A stretch of DNA of 64,000 bases. Source: Fonsecaea monophora (taxonomy: Eukaryota > Ascomycota > Eurotiomycetes > Chaetothyriales > Herpotrichiellaceae). The notes beneath the pieces are model-generated. The model worked only from the letters and a program-made list of their open reading frames with translations. It did not search any database and had not been told where the DNA came from. Each line of letters starts with the position of its first letter. Position 1 is the first letter of the stretch. The position numbers and the translations under genes were made by a program. The DNA lies in the NCBI RefSeq assembly GCF_001642475.1, contig NW_019173942.1, positions 124,001 through 188,000 on the forward strand. Direction: 5' to 3'. Below are positions 24,084 through 35,829 of the stretch, one piece after another.

Positions 24084-25208
24084 CCCCGCTCCCTACTTCC
24101 CTCCACCGTCCTCCCCTGGGGGTTCCCACGCTTTAGAACTTGGTCTTAGGGTCCCAGTGGAGTTGCCAGCATGTGGCTGGAGAGGGAGACAACCAACGGT
24201 TGGAGGGGACCGAGTAACGCTACTAATTCGTGGTGTGCTATCCTTCCAGCTCGAGGTTGTCTTCGCAGTACACTACGACTCTTGAAAGGAACCTCGAATC
24301 GGATCATTTGTTTGTCCAAGTGGTAACTTAAGGTTGATTCTTCGGACCTCGGATAAATGCCCAGGGAGATTTATCAACCACTCACTGGGGGCCAGGGCGG
24401 AGAAGGGCTGCTTGGCACATTGGTAAGAATCCTGTCTCATCCGAGTAACTGTTTTGTCAGGGTATTCATGGTCATGGAGTTAAGGAGTTACCAAATGGAC
24501 AGAGCCAAGTTTGCCAGTGTCGGGGCTTTGACTTGCTCCCGCTTAGAGCCTCGTCTTTCATCTTCCACCGAACGAAGACGAAGTCACCAACTGTCACCCC
24601 ACTGAGACTTGTGTGCTTCCCAGTTGCTTGTTGTTAATGATTTTCACCGTCAGTATCGAACCCGCCCTCTCTTTTGCTGACATAAGAGATATTAGCTGGT
24701 GCCGCTATACCTAATCAGTAACGGTCTACTTTCTAATCTGAGCATGACTCAGCGACGATCCGTGTCACACTATTCCCAATACCCTGTGAATACCAGAAAA
24801 GCAGACTAGTACCTAGGTAATAAACTACCTAAACGCTGTGGTTAGCAGCCTGCCGGCCTGCCTAATTTGAGGATATGTGGATGCTCCATTTTCAATCATA
24901 TGCTGGATCGGTGTATGCTGTGATGCTGAGAGATTGGGCGCCATATGAGGAGGCTACTCTATCATCGCCTTTGGTACTCTGTAATTCCCATATCGGGTTG
25001 GTCAAGGACACAATTTCCCGAAAGGGCATATAAGGCAACTGTTTACTCAAACAGTTCCTCTGTCCAGCCACACTTGAGGCCCCTCAGCGCCACTTCAGAC
25101 GTGGATGAGGGGTCAACCACCGCGAAACCCTTTCCTCTGCAAGCTGGACGAACAATTTCCATGTTCTTAGACGACTGGTGATTTCTGCAGATTTCGAATC
25201 TTGGACCG
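24084..25208. other. Intergenic region, promoters of the Zn2Cys6 and BTB genes
   Basis: 1.1 kb between divergently transcribed genes. Only short frames are present, none convincing. It is somewhat AT-richer near 24650-24900. No RNA gene recognised. Confidence 0.5.
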
Positions 25209-26470
25209 ATGGAATCCATGGATAAGTTCACACTGTATTTACTTCCTTACACGACTTAGGAGCGTTGACTGAGTGCTTACTCGTGCCTAGGTTATTACTC
25301 AGTAACTGCGTCACGATCCGCGCGGGAGAAGACGATAGCAAATTCACCGTTCACGAAGCCCTTCTTTCAAAGTCTGGCTCGCCGTCGCTTCAGAAACTAG
25401 TGGAGCCAGGCTGGAAGGAATCATCAGAAGGATGCATTGACTGGAGGCACACAAGTTCCCAGACCGTTGAACGGGTCCTGACTTGGCTTTATCTTCGTGA
25501 CTACCATAGCCCAGATCCTGTACCTCGAGAAATTGGAATAGAGCCAGATGAGACACCCAGCCGAAGACATGTTTCAGAAGCAGGAGTGGACAGTCAACCA
25601 GGGACACAGACGGGTGAAGGCATTGACGAAACGGAAGTCGAGTTCAACGATCCGCCACTTGACGTAGCGGACGAGCCAGCGCCAGAGCCAGTGGCAGAAG
25701 TCCTTGATCCAGCGGACGAGCCAGAGCCAGTGGCAGATGTCGTTCTGGAAGAGCCACAGCCTGAAGTGGAACCTGCAGAACCTGCAGAACCCGACCTTCT
25801 CGAAGCCGAGAATTCAGAACTCCAAAACGCGATATTCGAGTCATGTAGCATTCGTCCATTGACTCCACTGGGCAAGTGTATTGGAGTCCCGCCCGTTACG
25901 ACTGCACATAAAACTGCCGCTGGAAGGTTTGAGGGTCTGGAATTTCCTCACAAGTATTTCTCCTATGGGGAACCATTGCTCGCCCATTTGGAAGTATACA
26001 GTTTCGCAAAGTATCACCTGCTCTCTGAGCTGCAGGAACTCGCCCTCCAGCGATCAATCGTCACGCTGAGGAAAATGGATTGCACGGTGGAGCTTGCCGA
26101 GCAGGAAGTCTCAAAAGCCGTTGAATTCGTCTATGCCAATATTCCCGCCGATCGAGGCAACGAAGAACCTATGAGGAAGCTCTTGTCGCAGTTTGCAGCT
26201 ATGAATTACACCTCCCTCTTGCACGGCAGCTTCGAGGCGCTTATTGCTCGTGGCGGTGATTTCGCACTTGATCTAGCACGAAAACTATCGCGTCGCCTTC
26301 TTGCGCACGGAGTCTCAGATGAATTGGTGCAAGACGAGCTAGAAGATCGCATACAAAATCTCGAGGCCCAGCTGCAGGAGCGCGATCGAGAAATCCGGAA
26401 ACTGAATGAAAGTCTAAACGAGGTATTAGTATGGGGCCGTGGTATCAGCAAGAAAGGAAAGCGGCGCTGA
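25209..26470 (+). CDS. BTB/POZ domain protein with acidic Pro/Glu repeats
   Basis: 398 residues in the model 25209-25225 plus 25291-26470. A 17-nt first exon (MESMDK...) is joined by a 65-nt intron (GTTCAC...TAG). This gives MESMDKLLLSNCVTIRAGEDD, the normal opening of fungal BTB proteins; the donor is non-consensus, so this start is tentative. The BTB fold spans about 8-90 with FTVHEALLSKSGSPSLQKL. Then come near-repeats of DEPxPEPVA(E/D)V rich in Pro and Glu (about 130-180), a helical BACK-like part, and a C-terminal coiled coil (RIQNLEAQLQERDREIRKLNE) with a basic end KKGKRR. BTB proteins of this type are abundant in Pezizomycotina, with mostly unknown partners; some act as CUL3 adaptors. 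Confidence 0.75.
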
Positions 26471-27010
26471 AGGGGCTGCTTCAATGGCATCTATGACTGT
26501 ATGACTTTGTTTCTTTTCTTTCGGTACCGTTATCTACGAGGGTAGCTCTCGTCCGTTCATTGTCATCCTCTCTACCTCTTCTCCAAATATACTGCTTCCA
26601 AGACTTCATCTTTTACAACTGTGCATGACTGTGCATGAGTCGGCAATCAGACCCAGCGCGGGCCTTTCGATACCGCATCGTACGAACAAGTAGTCTTTAC
26701 AACTATCTTACCAACCTTCGTAAAACTGGAGCTCGTGAGCGATGTTGATCATTGGGTAGAAGATTAGGGCAATCCATTTTACATGTTTGGCTAGAGATGT
26801 CCCACGTATTCCTTAGCTTCTTAAGCTTCTTACAGAAGAAAGCGGCAGGGCGGTTTCGGGAACGACTGTCTCTATTTTCGTCCATCACCTTGCACAAGCG
26901 GTCGAACGGATTCGGGCTCATGGACTGGAAACAAATCCAAGCCTCCAACATTTTCAAGTATTCATATAATGCTTCGACCGCGTGTCCTGTGTCCCCTCAA
27001 GGTGGCGCAT
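26471..27010. other. Intergenic region between convergent BTB and MBL genes
   Basis: 540 bases holding the two 3' flanks. No gene or repeat seen. Confidence 0.5.
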
Positions 27011-28266
27011 TTATTCGCCTGCCGCATTAAACGCGCTTCCACCGCTTTGCGCATCAACTGCGACCTTGAAATCTCTCACAAAGTCCCAAAGCATCTTGCT
27101 CTTCCATCCCTTCCGTTTCCATTGGTTAGCTTTGAGGGGAAAGAGTTCTGCGTACCGCTCTACAGCCTTGGAATGGGCATAGATGAACAAGACGTTGTCG
27201 TCTGCGTCGGCCTCTTGGGCCTTGACGATCGTCCGGACTGTCTCCTCTGCATCGTAACAGAATTCCGGATTCGGTATGAAGAAGGGCTCGAACTCGGCTC
27301 GAGACCGACTTTTGTTGAGTCGCGCGAGCTCCGAGCCCGGGCAGATCCAGGGCGAGACTTGATCTGGAAACTCCACGTGGATTTCTTTCGGCAGGCTGAG
27401 GTGCCTGGACGGACGGATCTCCCCGCCGTGGTGACAAAGGTCGCCGCCGCAAAAGATAAACGTGTCCGGATCCGAGGTCGTCCGCACCAAGCCTGCAAGG
27501 TGCCCGACCGTGTGGCCCGGCGCGTCGAGGAGATAGAATGAACCATCGCCGAAAAAGTCCATTGCCTTGAACTGTCCGATCTGAAGTGGAGGACCCTCGT
27601 CGAAGTTGATCTCCCTGGTCTCGCGGCCTCTGTCGAAGTGGAACCGACAATGATTAGCCCAATGTGACCATGAGAATGCCAGGAAGGGAAGAAACACGGA
27701 CGCAAAATCACTTCCCCGGACAGGAGAATCTTTGATCGTCGGATACCCGGGATAGAATGTCTGCTTGAAACCGGGCCCAACGACAAGCTCTGTCGACCCA
27801 GGGAAGGTGGAAGGATCTCCGATGTGATCGAAATGCCAGTGGCTAAGAGAACGGATCAGGCACAGCCGGACATGTTGAAGGCTCTCCTGGAGGCACGAAC
27901 TCACCTCCAAACAATCGAATTGATCCGAGCAGGATCAATCTGGTTCTCCTTGAGAATGTCCGCTACGTGTTTCTCGGAGCGAATCTCCCACGCCGGGTTT
28001 CTCAGTTGGTCCTGGTTAAAGGGCGAGAAGTCGAGAAAGTTGGGTGGCACCCCGAGGTCGAAGAGTGCCTTTTTTCCCGTCGTCGGGCTCTCGATGAGAA
28101 AGGACCACGTGGGGATATCTGGCATGTATTGCATGCCTTGGAGAGGTGGGTGTAACAAGAAACTTGCCGGCAATCTAATGATCCTTGAAGTGCAGTCGAT
28201 GATGCGTACGTCTGCCACAGCACCAGATGGCGCGTTGAAGATCTTGCTTACCCCTGACGAGGCCAT
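27011..28266 (-). CDS. Metallo-beta-lactamase-fold hydrolase, lactonase-like
   Basis: Zinc hydrolase similar to fungal and bacterial AHL-lactonase-type enzymes, which open lactone rings. Three exons: 28266-27905, 27842-27702 and 27629-27011. The 62-nt and 72-nt introns give 373 residues. The metal motif HWHFDH (122-127) is created across the first splice junction. H207 in APGHTVGH and D231 in GGDLCHH complete the site, with a late IYAHS. The second intron (GTCCGT...CAG) is 3n long and has no stop, so both spliced and retained forms stay in frame. Splicing gives SDFAGRETREI, the better family match. It lies 656 bases from the divergent MDR gene. It could hydrolyse lactones made by the BVMO at 19.3 kb, which is inference. 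Confidence 0.88.
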
Positions 28267-28922
28267 AACTTTGTTTGCTTAAAAGACAGACTTAGCAAAG
28301 CACGATTTTCCGGATGATCATTCGACGTCCAGGCTGTAGGGAGAAGCGCAGAGGCTGTAACCTCGTTTTCCACTTGCGAGCCTCCGCAATTTACCGCAGA
28401 GAGAGATGTAAGATGGTAAAGAAATGGGAGCGACAGAGGTCTCTGCTAGCCGGACGAAAAGATATAGATTCGAGATTGTGTGGGCCATCTCGGGCTGCCC
28501 TTGAGAGGCCCAAAACCATCTAGCGTTGTTAGGCATGCGGCATACGATAACAAATAAAGGTTCAGAATATTATATCGCCGAGGTCATTAATCGAGCTTCC
28601 GGGCCAAGGAATAAGGAGAGTTTTCTGAATGGCCATACAAAGAACATGTCTCGTTACCCGTCTCCATTGTCCAGTGTCAGACTTTCCTGAATTCATCCCC
28701 CATGCATCTCCGAGGCGAGGGAATTCCGCTTCTTCACTTGCTATATCGTCGAGATTGACTTCGACTCGCCACCGTTGATCTAGTCTCTGTTTCTCAAAAC
28801 GAGACTGGATTTTCCGTAGCCGTGAGATTTGGAGTATCGTTTCTACTCGAGCACACAGGAGCAAGAGATTGACTCGGAAAAGACAAAGAAAAAGAAGAAA
28901 ACCTGGTACATTGATTGCTCTG
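28267..28922. promoter_or_regulatory. Divergent promoter region, MBL hydrolase and MDR genes
   Basis: 656 bases between two divergent starts, so shared control is possible. A 100-residue minus-strand frame (28562-28864) is open here but shows no family features. Confidence 0.45.
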
Positions 28923-30024
28923 ATGTTGTCACAGACCGTCTACCGCGTAACCTCGCAGACAGGCATTGATGGTCTAGAGTCCTTTCAAGAACCCGTGCCA
29001 ACAGCTGGCAAGCATGAAATCCTGGTCAAAGTGCTAAGTGTGGCTTTGAACTTCCGAGACATCGCCATCATCAACGGCACATATCCGGTGGCGGTCAAGG
29101 AGAATGTCGTCCCCTGCTCGGACATGGCTGGTGAGGTGGTACAAGTTGGTGAGGGGGTGGTGAGTTTCACCGAGGGCGAATTGGTCACGGCACCCGTGAG
29201 CCTCGACACAGTGTATGGACCAGTCAGGGACGGTGCCAGCTCTCTCGGTGGCACAGAGGATGGCGTCCTTCGCCAATACTTGACGCTGCCGGCGAGCTCA
29301 GCCATCAGGCTGCCCAAGTCCAACCTGGGGCCCAATGAATGGGCAGCCACGGTGACCACTGGCTATACCGTGTGGAACGCCTTCTACGGTTCCACGCCTC
29401 TCAGGCCCGGCGACACGGTCCTGGCGTTGGGTAAGCGGATAGGCCACGCAAGTCCAAGAAGGGGGCTCTCGGCCCGCTAACATATGTACAATAGGCACAG
29501 GAGGCGTCTCCGTCCTCGCCGTTATCATCGCCAAAGCCGCTGGGGCAACGACGATAATAACCTCATCGAGTGACGACAAGTTGGAGCAGGTCAAGAAGCT
29601 CTTCCAGGTCGATCACACCATCAATTACAAGACGCACCCAGCATGGGCCGAGGAGGCGATGACACTTACAAACGGTCACGGTGTGGATCATGTCATCGAA
29701 GTAGGCGGCGTCGGGACCATCGAACAAAGTATCGCCGCGGTGACGAACGGCGGCACCGTCTCGGTGATCGGCTTTCTGGCCTCGCTCCCGGACGACAGGA
29801 TGCCCAACGTGACGCTGCAAATTCTACTCAAAGGCGCGAAGCTTCGCGGCGTCTTGGGGGGCTCCAAGATGCAACTAGAGGAAGCCATTCGTTTCATTGC
29901 GGCGCGAAACTTGCCGGTCCCCGTCGACAAGGTATTCCCATTCACTAAAGAGGGTATTTTAGCGGCCATCAAGTATGTAGAATCCGGTCAGCATATAGGC
30001 AAAGTATGCATCAGGATAGACTAG
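28923..30024 (+). CDS. MDR-superfamily NAD(P)-dependent oxidoreductase
   Basis: Medium-chain dehydrogenase/reductase related to quinone oxidoreductases and Zn-type alcohol dehydrogenases. Exons 28923-29430 and 29495-30024 flank a 64-nt intron (GTAAGC...TAG), giving 345 residues. The N-terminal GroES-like domain has ALNFRDIAIINGTYP and VVPCSDMAGEVVQVG. The Rossmann nucleotide site GTGGVS is formed across the splice junction. It ends with a typical QHIGKVCIRID. The usual catalytic Zn ligands of true alcohol dehydrogenases are not clear: NFRD replaces C-H-x-D, so it is probably a zinc-independent reductase. It sits beside the divergent MBL hydrolase and may belong to the same catabolic set. Confidence 0.9.
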
Positions 30025-33000
30025 AAGTCCAGATGAAGCGGGATAAAGTTATTTTGATGTTCTCCCCACGGACCGAATCCCAGTTCCACTTCACTGTAGG
30101 TGAGCCATGACAACAACGCCTGTCAATATCCATTAAATACCCCCTTTCGAAGCTCAGTAGTAATATAAAATTTACTTGTCAGAGATGTTTCCTACTGCAC
30201 CTGAACGATCGGAAGTGCGGGGCAAAGAAGTTCCGAGGTTCGAGTATTTGGATCTAGCCCGAATAGGAAAGAGCGCGTCGCGGGTCGCGATTTCAATTTC
30301 CACGCCAACTGCGTTCAACACCCAGTCGAATTGATCTTGTTACCATCGTTCTCTATGATCAGGGATATAGCTTTGAGCCCCTCCTATTCCTTCCGCATGA
30401 CTCCCAAAATACCTTTCTTGAAGCCAACCTCCGTATATTCCATGCCCATTCGAACAACGTCACAGAGCCAACCTCCAGTCCCAATCGCTTCTTCCACTAC
30501 CCTCTCGCCCCCCTCGCGGGCACTCTATACAGTTCAATCTCCCCCGAGTTTCCCGATACAAGTCGAGCTCTTGGAGCCGGTGTCACCTTTCTTCCAACCG
30601 CTCGAGCCTCCTGGCATGGTCTCAAGAGCAGCCGGATTGATTCTGGGTGACAATGTGGATGCGTGTCGGAACGTAACCCTAAGATGTTTGTCGGTTCAAG
30701 TGTCGCGGTCCAGTTGTCGTGCCTCTGAGTAGCTACACTTGCACGCCTCCTGCTTACTATTTGCTCCGGCGAAGAATGGCAGGCCGGATTGAGTGCGGTC
30801 AAAAGAGAACAGGACGTTCAGAGCCCTCCTGAGAGGGCGGTGAAAGACGGTTTCGCCATGCGTCACGGTGGTAAGAGTCCCTGAGGGACCGCGCGTCGGT
30901 ATTCCAACGCTGAACATTATACGTGATCATATATGGGATGTTTTGGTGTGCATGGGCGTGAGACAAGGACCAAGAGAGAGCGGAGATGTCGAGTTGTGGA
31001 AATCAGCGCATGAGGTCTATGCCTAGAGCACAAAGGTTCTTTGGCCTACACACAAGATTGCTGGGAATTCTTGTTAGATCTGATGAGATCCACTGGCCGG
31101 AATCCGGGCTTTATGCTGCCTGGATGCCAGGTCTCGAGGTGACTTCAAGGAGATTCCGAATCAGCCTGTCTTTCAATTCGGCACTTTGTTTGTTCCAGAT
31201 GGGCATGACCTGCGCAAGATTTCCACAACCGACAAACTCAGCATTGCTGCCACTCCTTTCCAACTCTGTTCTTGTTCTCGCCGCGCTTTATCTTGCGTCA
31301 GCTCTGTCGCCAAGCGCGCATCGAAGCAACCGCTACCTGATGTGTACTTCTGTTGAAGATCCCCGATCAACCGCGTTAATCTTCCACATCATGTTCAGCA
31401 TGGTGAGATGGAGAGCGCCGATTCAGTGGGCCCTTGATTCTCCGGAATCTCTGGGTCCATGATGAACCCCGCTTTCGGGCGAGAAGAGGACGATTTTTGA
31501 AGATGTTGTTTGTGCGTCCTGGCCTGAGATACGGCAAATGTCCTTCGATGAGTCTTGTCAAGAGACAGAGAAGAGAAAACTAAAATCTTGTCTTCGAGGT
31601 TACTGTATCACATATGAGAGAGGCATTTATTTCCTGTTTTAACAGGGCTTGGATGTTGCGCCTGGGCTGGAGTCTGTGCACCGCGTGAGAAAGAGCGTGG
31701 GATAAATCGTGGGCCACAAGATGTACTTGGGGGGATGATGGCGAAGATGTATAGTGAGAGCTCGACTCTGCATCCTCAGACATAGTCTCTCTGGCTCTCG
31801 CACAAAAGCCTTCACCAAGCAACCTGCATCTTGTCGTCAAGTCTCCATTCGCACATGGATCCACGGTCCGATATTGTCGCAACAAGTCTCGGAAGTCTAG
31901 CCGACTGGGTTTCAGATGAGTCCTGCAACGCCATCAACATATCCAAGCAAGAAAGTCCTGCAGTGTATCGGAAGCATCAGACTTGGAAGGGAAGGGATCG
32001 TTAAGATGAGCAGGACTATCGAGTATGCAGACGGGACCTCTCTCGAGTGGGGATCAAAGCTTTGGCTTGTCTGTTCTGAATACTTGCTGTTTGTCACACG
32101 GTTCCAACTTGTTCCTAATCTGAGTGGAGATCTCTGTTTGGCGTCCCGCTGTTGGTGGCCATGATGGATCAATCTTGCTCGGCGACAAGGACGATTTTCG
32201 GTGAACTTGACGTGACGGATCACATGTGGGAACTGGTGTACTCGCTTCAATGATCGCAGATGGCATGTCGGTACAGATGCTTATGACGCTTCCAGAGGCG
32301 ACATTTCCGCTGTCCCTGGATGCTGGCATGGTTCTTGGACAGCGGGACTTGCTTTTTATAAGTCTACCATTCCCTCTTTGGCGTCCGAAAGCTAATAAAG
32401 AACAGGTATGGCCGCCAGAGACACTGGGCAGTACGCGGTCTCGACCCAAACCTGATTGTCCGCTATAAACATACAAAGGCTCTTAAGACCCGTTGAAAAC
32501 CGCAAGGACCATCAGGCCGAAGGTAACGATCATTGTCACAACGACTGCGACAGTGCCGTTGGGGACGATTCTCCTGTTCGGGCGCTTTGCCGTCTCATCG
32601 AGAGACTTTTACACTTAATCATCGAGAATGCTTGTGCTCCAACGCTTATGGGATCACACAATACCTATCGAGTAACAATTCCTCTGGGGAATACAATAAC
32701 ATGCGGGCTGAGAGCCTGCAATGTTGTCGTGTTCGATATTTTTGGCCCTAACTCAAGGATCCGAAGCTCATCTTCCACCAAACGAAACAATCGCGTCGCG
32801 ATGGACTTGCGATTTCCTGTTCCCAGGGTTCCTGCATGACGCTGTTGTCTGATCATGAGCTGTAACTCGATTCATTATGCATTTGATGGCCTATTCTGGT
32901 GACACAACTAGCGCGGGGCCTATCTCGACATTTGTAGCGGGCTGGCTGAATCGCATTGGAGAAACACCTTCCATTTTGAGCAACGCCTTCCACTCTAGGG

Positions 33001-33209
33001 CCTGAATATCCCCACTAACCTCACAGGTATACAAACAGATGCGGCTGAAAGCAATCGTCCACTCAGTTTGGAAAGAATAATGCCAGGTCGAAGCTTGATT
33101 TTGATTAGGATGGCAGGGAGTATATTAGTATATAAAGATATGTTTTGGATCTTTCCCACTCGCACCGACTTCCTTCTCCTTCTTCCTCAATCAATTTCTT
33201 CTATCAACC
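30025..33209. other. 3.2-kb gene-poor region
   Basis: No convincing gene. Frames of 60-158 codons occur on both strands, for example a Ser/Pro-rich one at 30331-30732 on plus, and 31580-31885 and 32054-32476 on minus. None shows domain features or joins through plausible introns. The minus-strand fragments from 32476 down to 30500 could be a decayed gene, but I cannot name a parent. No terminal repeats or transposase motif were seen. Confidence 0.4.
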
Positions 33210-33849
33210 ATGGCTGCACCACCTGAGGTCAACCTTGCAAACCTGACAGGGAATTGGGTCCTGGTACGTATGCAGCATTTTCAAACTCTATCCATAGCTT
33301 GTCTGACCGCTTCAGAACCGTGGCATGGCCAACGATCCCGACCCAATGCTCGAATTCCAGGGTGTTCCGTGGTTGAAGCGCAAGATCATCCTGCTCGCGA
33401 CCGTGACCTTGTCCGTCAAGGAATACATTGACGACAAGGACACCACGCACATCGACCTGGACCAGACCGCCACCGGGGGCATCCAGGGCACCCGCGAACT
33501 GCGCACCTTGGACTGGAGCGAGACCATCCACCGAGATCACATTTTCGGCACCCTGAAGAGCCGCAACCGCTGGGTCTCCGACCTGAAGACGTGTGAGAGC
33601 GGCAACGGAGGCCCTCTTGACCAGTATCTGACTGAAGGTTGGCTGGACGAGAAAGTTGGTCCAAACGGGGAGGGGTTCGTACAGAATTGGGTCATTAACG
33701 AAGAACGGGGCTGGACTGCCGAGCAGATCTGGGGGTTCACCACGATCAAAGGCCAGCGATATAAGGCGAGGAAGATCGTCGTCCAGAAGGGCGATCAGCG
33801 ATTGACCGTGACCTTGGCGTATGATTGGAAGGGAAAGCTCAAGGTTTAG
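33210..33849 (+). CDS. Small lipocalin-like fungal protein
   Basis: 195 residues in exons 33210-33263 and 33316-33849, with a 52-nt intron (GTACGT...CAG). The opening NLTGNWVLNRGMANDPDPML, then FQGVPWLKRK and alternating beta-strand-like stretches, match a widespread but functionally unassigned group of small Pezizomycotina proteins, predicted to form a lipocalin/fatty-acid-binding-like barrel. No signal peptide is present, so it is probably cytosolic. A ligand-binding role is inference from the fold. It stands alone; the nearest neighbours are 1.2 kb and 3.2 kb away. Confidence 0.75.
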
Positions 33850-34149
33850 TTTGGGGAATTTTTCTGCCAGGAGGTGTTGGAGGATTGTGGGCTTTTTATG
33901 TGCCATCTCGCTGTTGTCTTTTGTTATGTGTGGGCATGTATCTCAACACGATATCTTGTAAGGAAAGGAGAGCCTCCCTCCATGCCAGCCATCGGCTATA
34001 GCTGCCTGCCTCGGATAGGCTGCCGTGGACGAAGCAAATTCTGCCAGTGCCATGGCCAAAGCCAGCATCATCCATCAATCTACCACGTGTGGATCGCTTA
34101 ATGGAGTAAATATAACCAGCGAGTCGGTAACACTAGACATGTCCCATGT

Positions 34150-34174
34150 GTCTCTCTCTCTCTCTTTTTTTTTC
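34150..34174. repeat. (TC)n / poly-T tract
   Basis: Seven or so TC units run directly into about nine T in the flank of the lipocalin-like gene. Confidence 0.75.
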
Positions 34175-34559
34175 TTTTCTTGCTCAAAATCAAAACGGAG
34201 CAATGTCTTCAAGGTGGGGAATCCACTAGATAATTGATCGATCGATATGGACTGGTCTGGACTGTCTGCTTGATTGATTGATGCCCAGTGTGTCTCGCGA
34301 CCAGAGCTGTGGGTGGCACCGAGCAGGATTTCTTCAGCAGCGCTGGCGATATATAGAATCAAGACAAGAAGAGGGGGGGAGAAAAGCTAAAGGAAAAGAA
34401 AAGGGGAACAGAATATGAATATGTGCTCAATGTCTCGGTCAGTCCCTCAGTCGTAACTCAAGTCTTAAGCTTTGCAACGCGTTCATGACTTGGGCTTGGG
34501 CTTGGCTGGCGCCCTTTTCTTTTCTTCCCTATTGCGTTAGTGCATTCACGAGGAAGAGA

Positions 34560-34584
34560 GGGAGGGAGGGAGGGAGGGAGGAGG
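34560..34584. repeat. (GGGA)n microsatellite
   Basis: About six consecutive GGGA units, which could form a G-rich four-strand structure on the plus strand; that is inference. Confidence 0.75.
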
Positions 34585-35097
34585 CAACGGGAGTATTTTG
34601 TCGCTCGGAATAAAAATGTCGGGCTTAAAATCTTTGGGCAGATCGTTTTCGATTTGTCTACGAGTGTCACATTATAATTGCGATGGGGAATGGGGTTTGG
34701 AGCATCTGCCATCATTTCAAAAGGCGGGAATGTCTGCGGGAAGGAGACTTCCAGAATATTGCTGTGCGCATGTAACACATGAATTCCACAATCGGATACT
34801 CTACTGTCCGGGCTCCTTGAGAGAGGGGAGAGAGAATAATTATTTCTGATCCGCCTTGAGTTGGTTCTGTATGTCTGGACCATTTCATGACGGTGGTATG
34901 TGAGCCAAAGTCACCATATCTAATCTGGAATATTCGCCATGGTATGCCATGCCACTCCTCCATAGACTTCATTTGCTCACTGTCCTCGTTGGCCTGCAAC
35001 TCAGCCACAGCAACCGGTGGTATCAGCTGGTTCGGGCTTTTTACTGTTTGGCGAACCAGTAGTTAGTCTCGATCCTGGAGCACAGACCCTTCAGCGC

Positions 35098-35829
35098 TTA
35101 CTTGGCTTCGTTCATCAGTTGGTCCCAACTGAAAATAAAAGCGCCGAGAAAGGCACCAATAATAATACAGATGATAATGTAGCCTTCTCGCGGTCAGCTC
35201 TTAACTTCATCGTCGTCGCACGGGCAGAACTTACCATTGTAGTACATGGCCAGCAACATGATAAAGTATGCGACACCAAATTGGACCATATGGATCAGAG
35301 ACCGGATCACCTGGCGCTGCAGGAGCGTCAACCAGGGGACTCGCGGCCGTTGGTACACCGTCCGATCCACAAGCTGCGAGCTGGGTGAGGGTTGTTTGCC
35401 ATTTCCAGCCTCGTGGTTCGAGGATGAACTATCTTCGGTGTGAGATCGAGTGGCTGCGGCGGCAGAAAGGAGCTTGCGGTCGCGCTTTGCAATCCAGGCA
35501 TCATACTCGCGTCCGAGCCTGCGAAGAAACTCGAGGGAGATGACCAGGCAGATGACGCCGATGCAGGAGCCTGCAAACATGCCCCCGGAGGTGATTTGCC
35601 AGTCCTGAGAGATGAAGCCTGCGCCATCGTGTTAGCGATTGAAAACCCCCCAAAGCCCGTGTTACTGACAAGCTCCCACAGTGTACCAGTTCCATGTCAT
35701 GGAGATTTTGCACGAGTTGGCACCCATGTCCATCCCTCCCATATCATGGGCGGAGGTCGTCGCGGCGGCCGCAGAGGCTGTCATGGTGCCTGTGCTGGCC
35801 ATTGACATTGACATGGTTCCCATATCCAT
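35098..35829 (-). CDS. Ctr-family high-affinity copper transporter
   Basis: Trimeric Cu(I) importer of the plasma or vacuolar membrane. Three exons: 35829-35670, 35618-35235 and 35183-35098. The two 51-nt introns give 209 residues. The N-terminus is Met-rich: MDMGTMSMSM at 1-10 and HDMGGMDMG at 28-36, the Mets motifs that capture Cu(I). TM1 precedes a long polar loop. TM2 carries the selectivity motif MxxxM (MLLAM), and TM3 has GAFLG. The final NEAK tail lacks the Cys-His motif found in some Ctr proteins. It is divergent from a ferric/cupric reductase gene at 37147 that contains the same MGGMDMG heptapeptide, which fits reduce-then-import copper uptake. Confidence 0.93.

Larger units (their letters stand above)
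33850..35097. other. Intergenic region with CT and GGGA microsatellites
   Basis: 1.25 kb between convergent genes. It contains (TC)n/poly-T at 34150-34174 and a (GGGA)n tract at 34560-34584. No gene is supported. Confidence 0.5.

Noticed and set aside
24640..24675. TCGAACC-like tRNA T-arm fragment
   Set aside because: The flanking bases do not form the T stem, and no anticodon arm is present at the right spacing.
28562..28864. 100-codon minus-strand frame between the MBL and MDR genes
   Set aside because: Charged composition is protein-like, but there is no start support, family or splice partner.
30331..30732. 133-codon plus-strand Ser/Pro-rich frame
   Set aside because: No domain, no introns leading elsewhere, composition like translated non-coding DNA.
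32226..32280. Short match (GCAGATGGCATGTC) to the Bcp1 region near 48120
   Set aside because: Only about 14 bases; expected by chance in 64 kb and not extended on either side.
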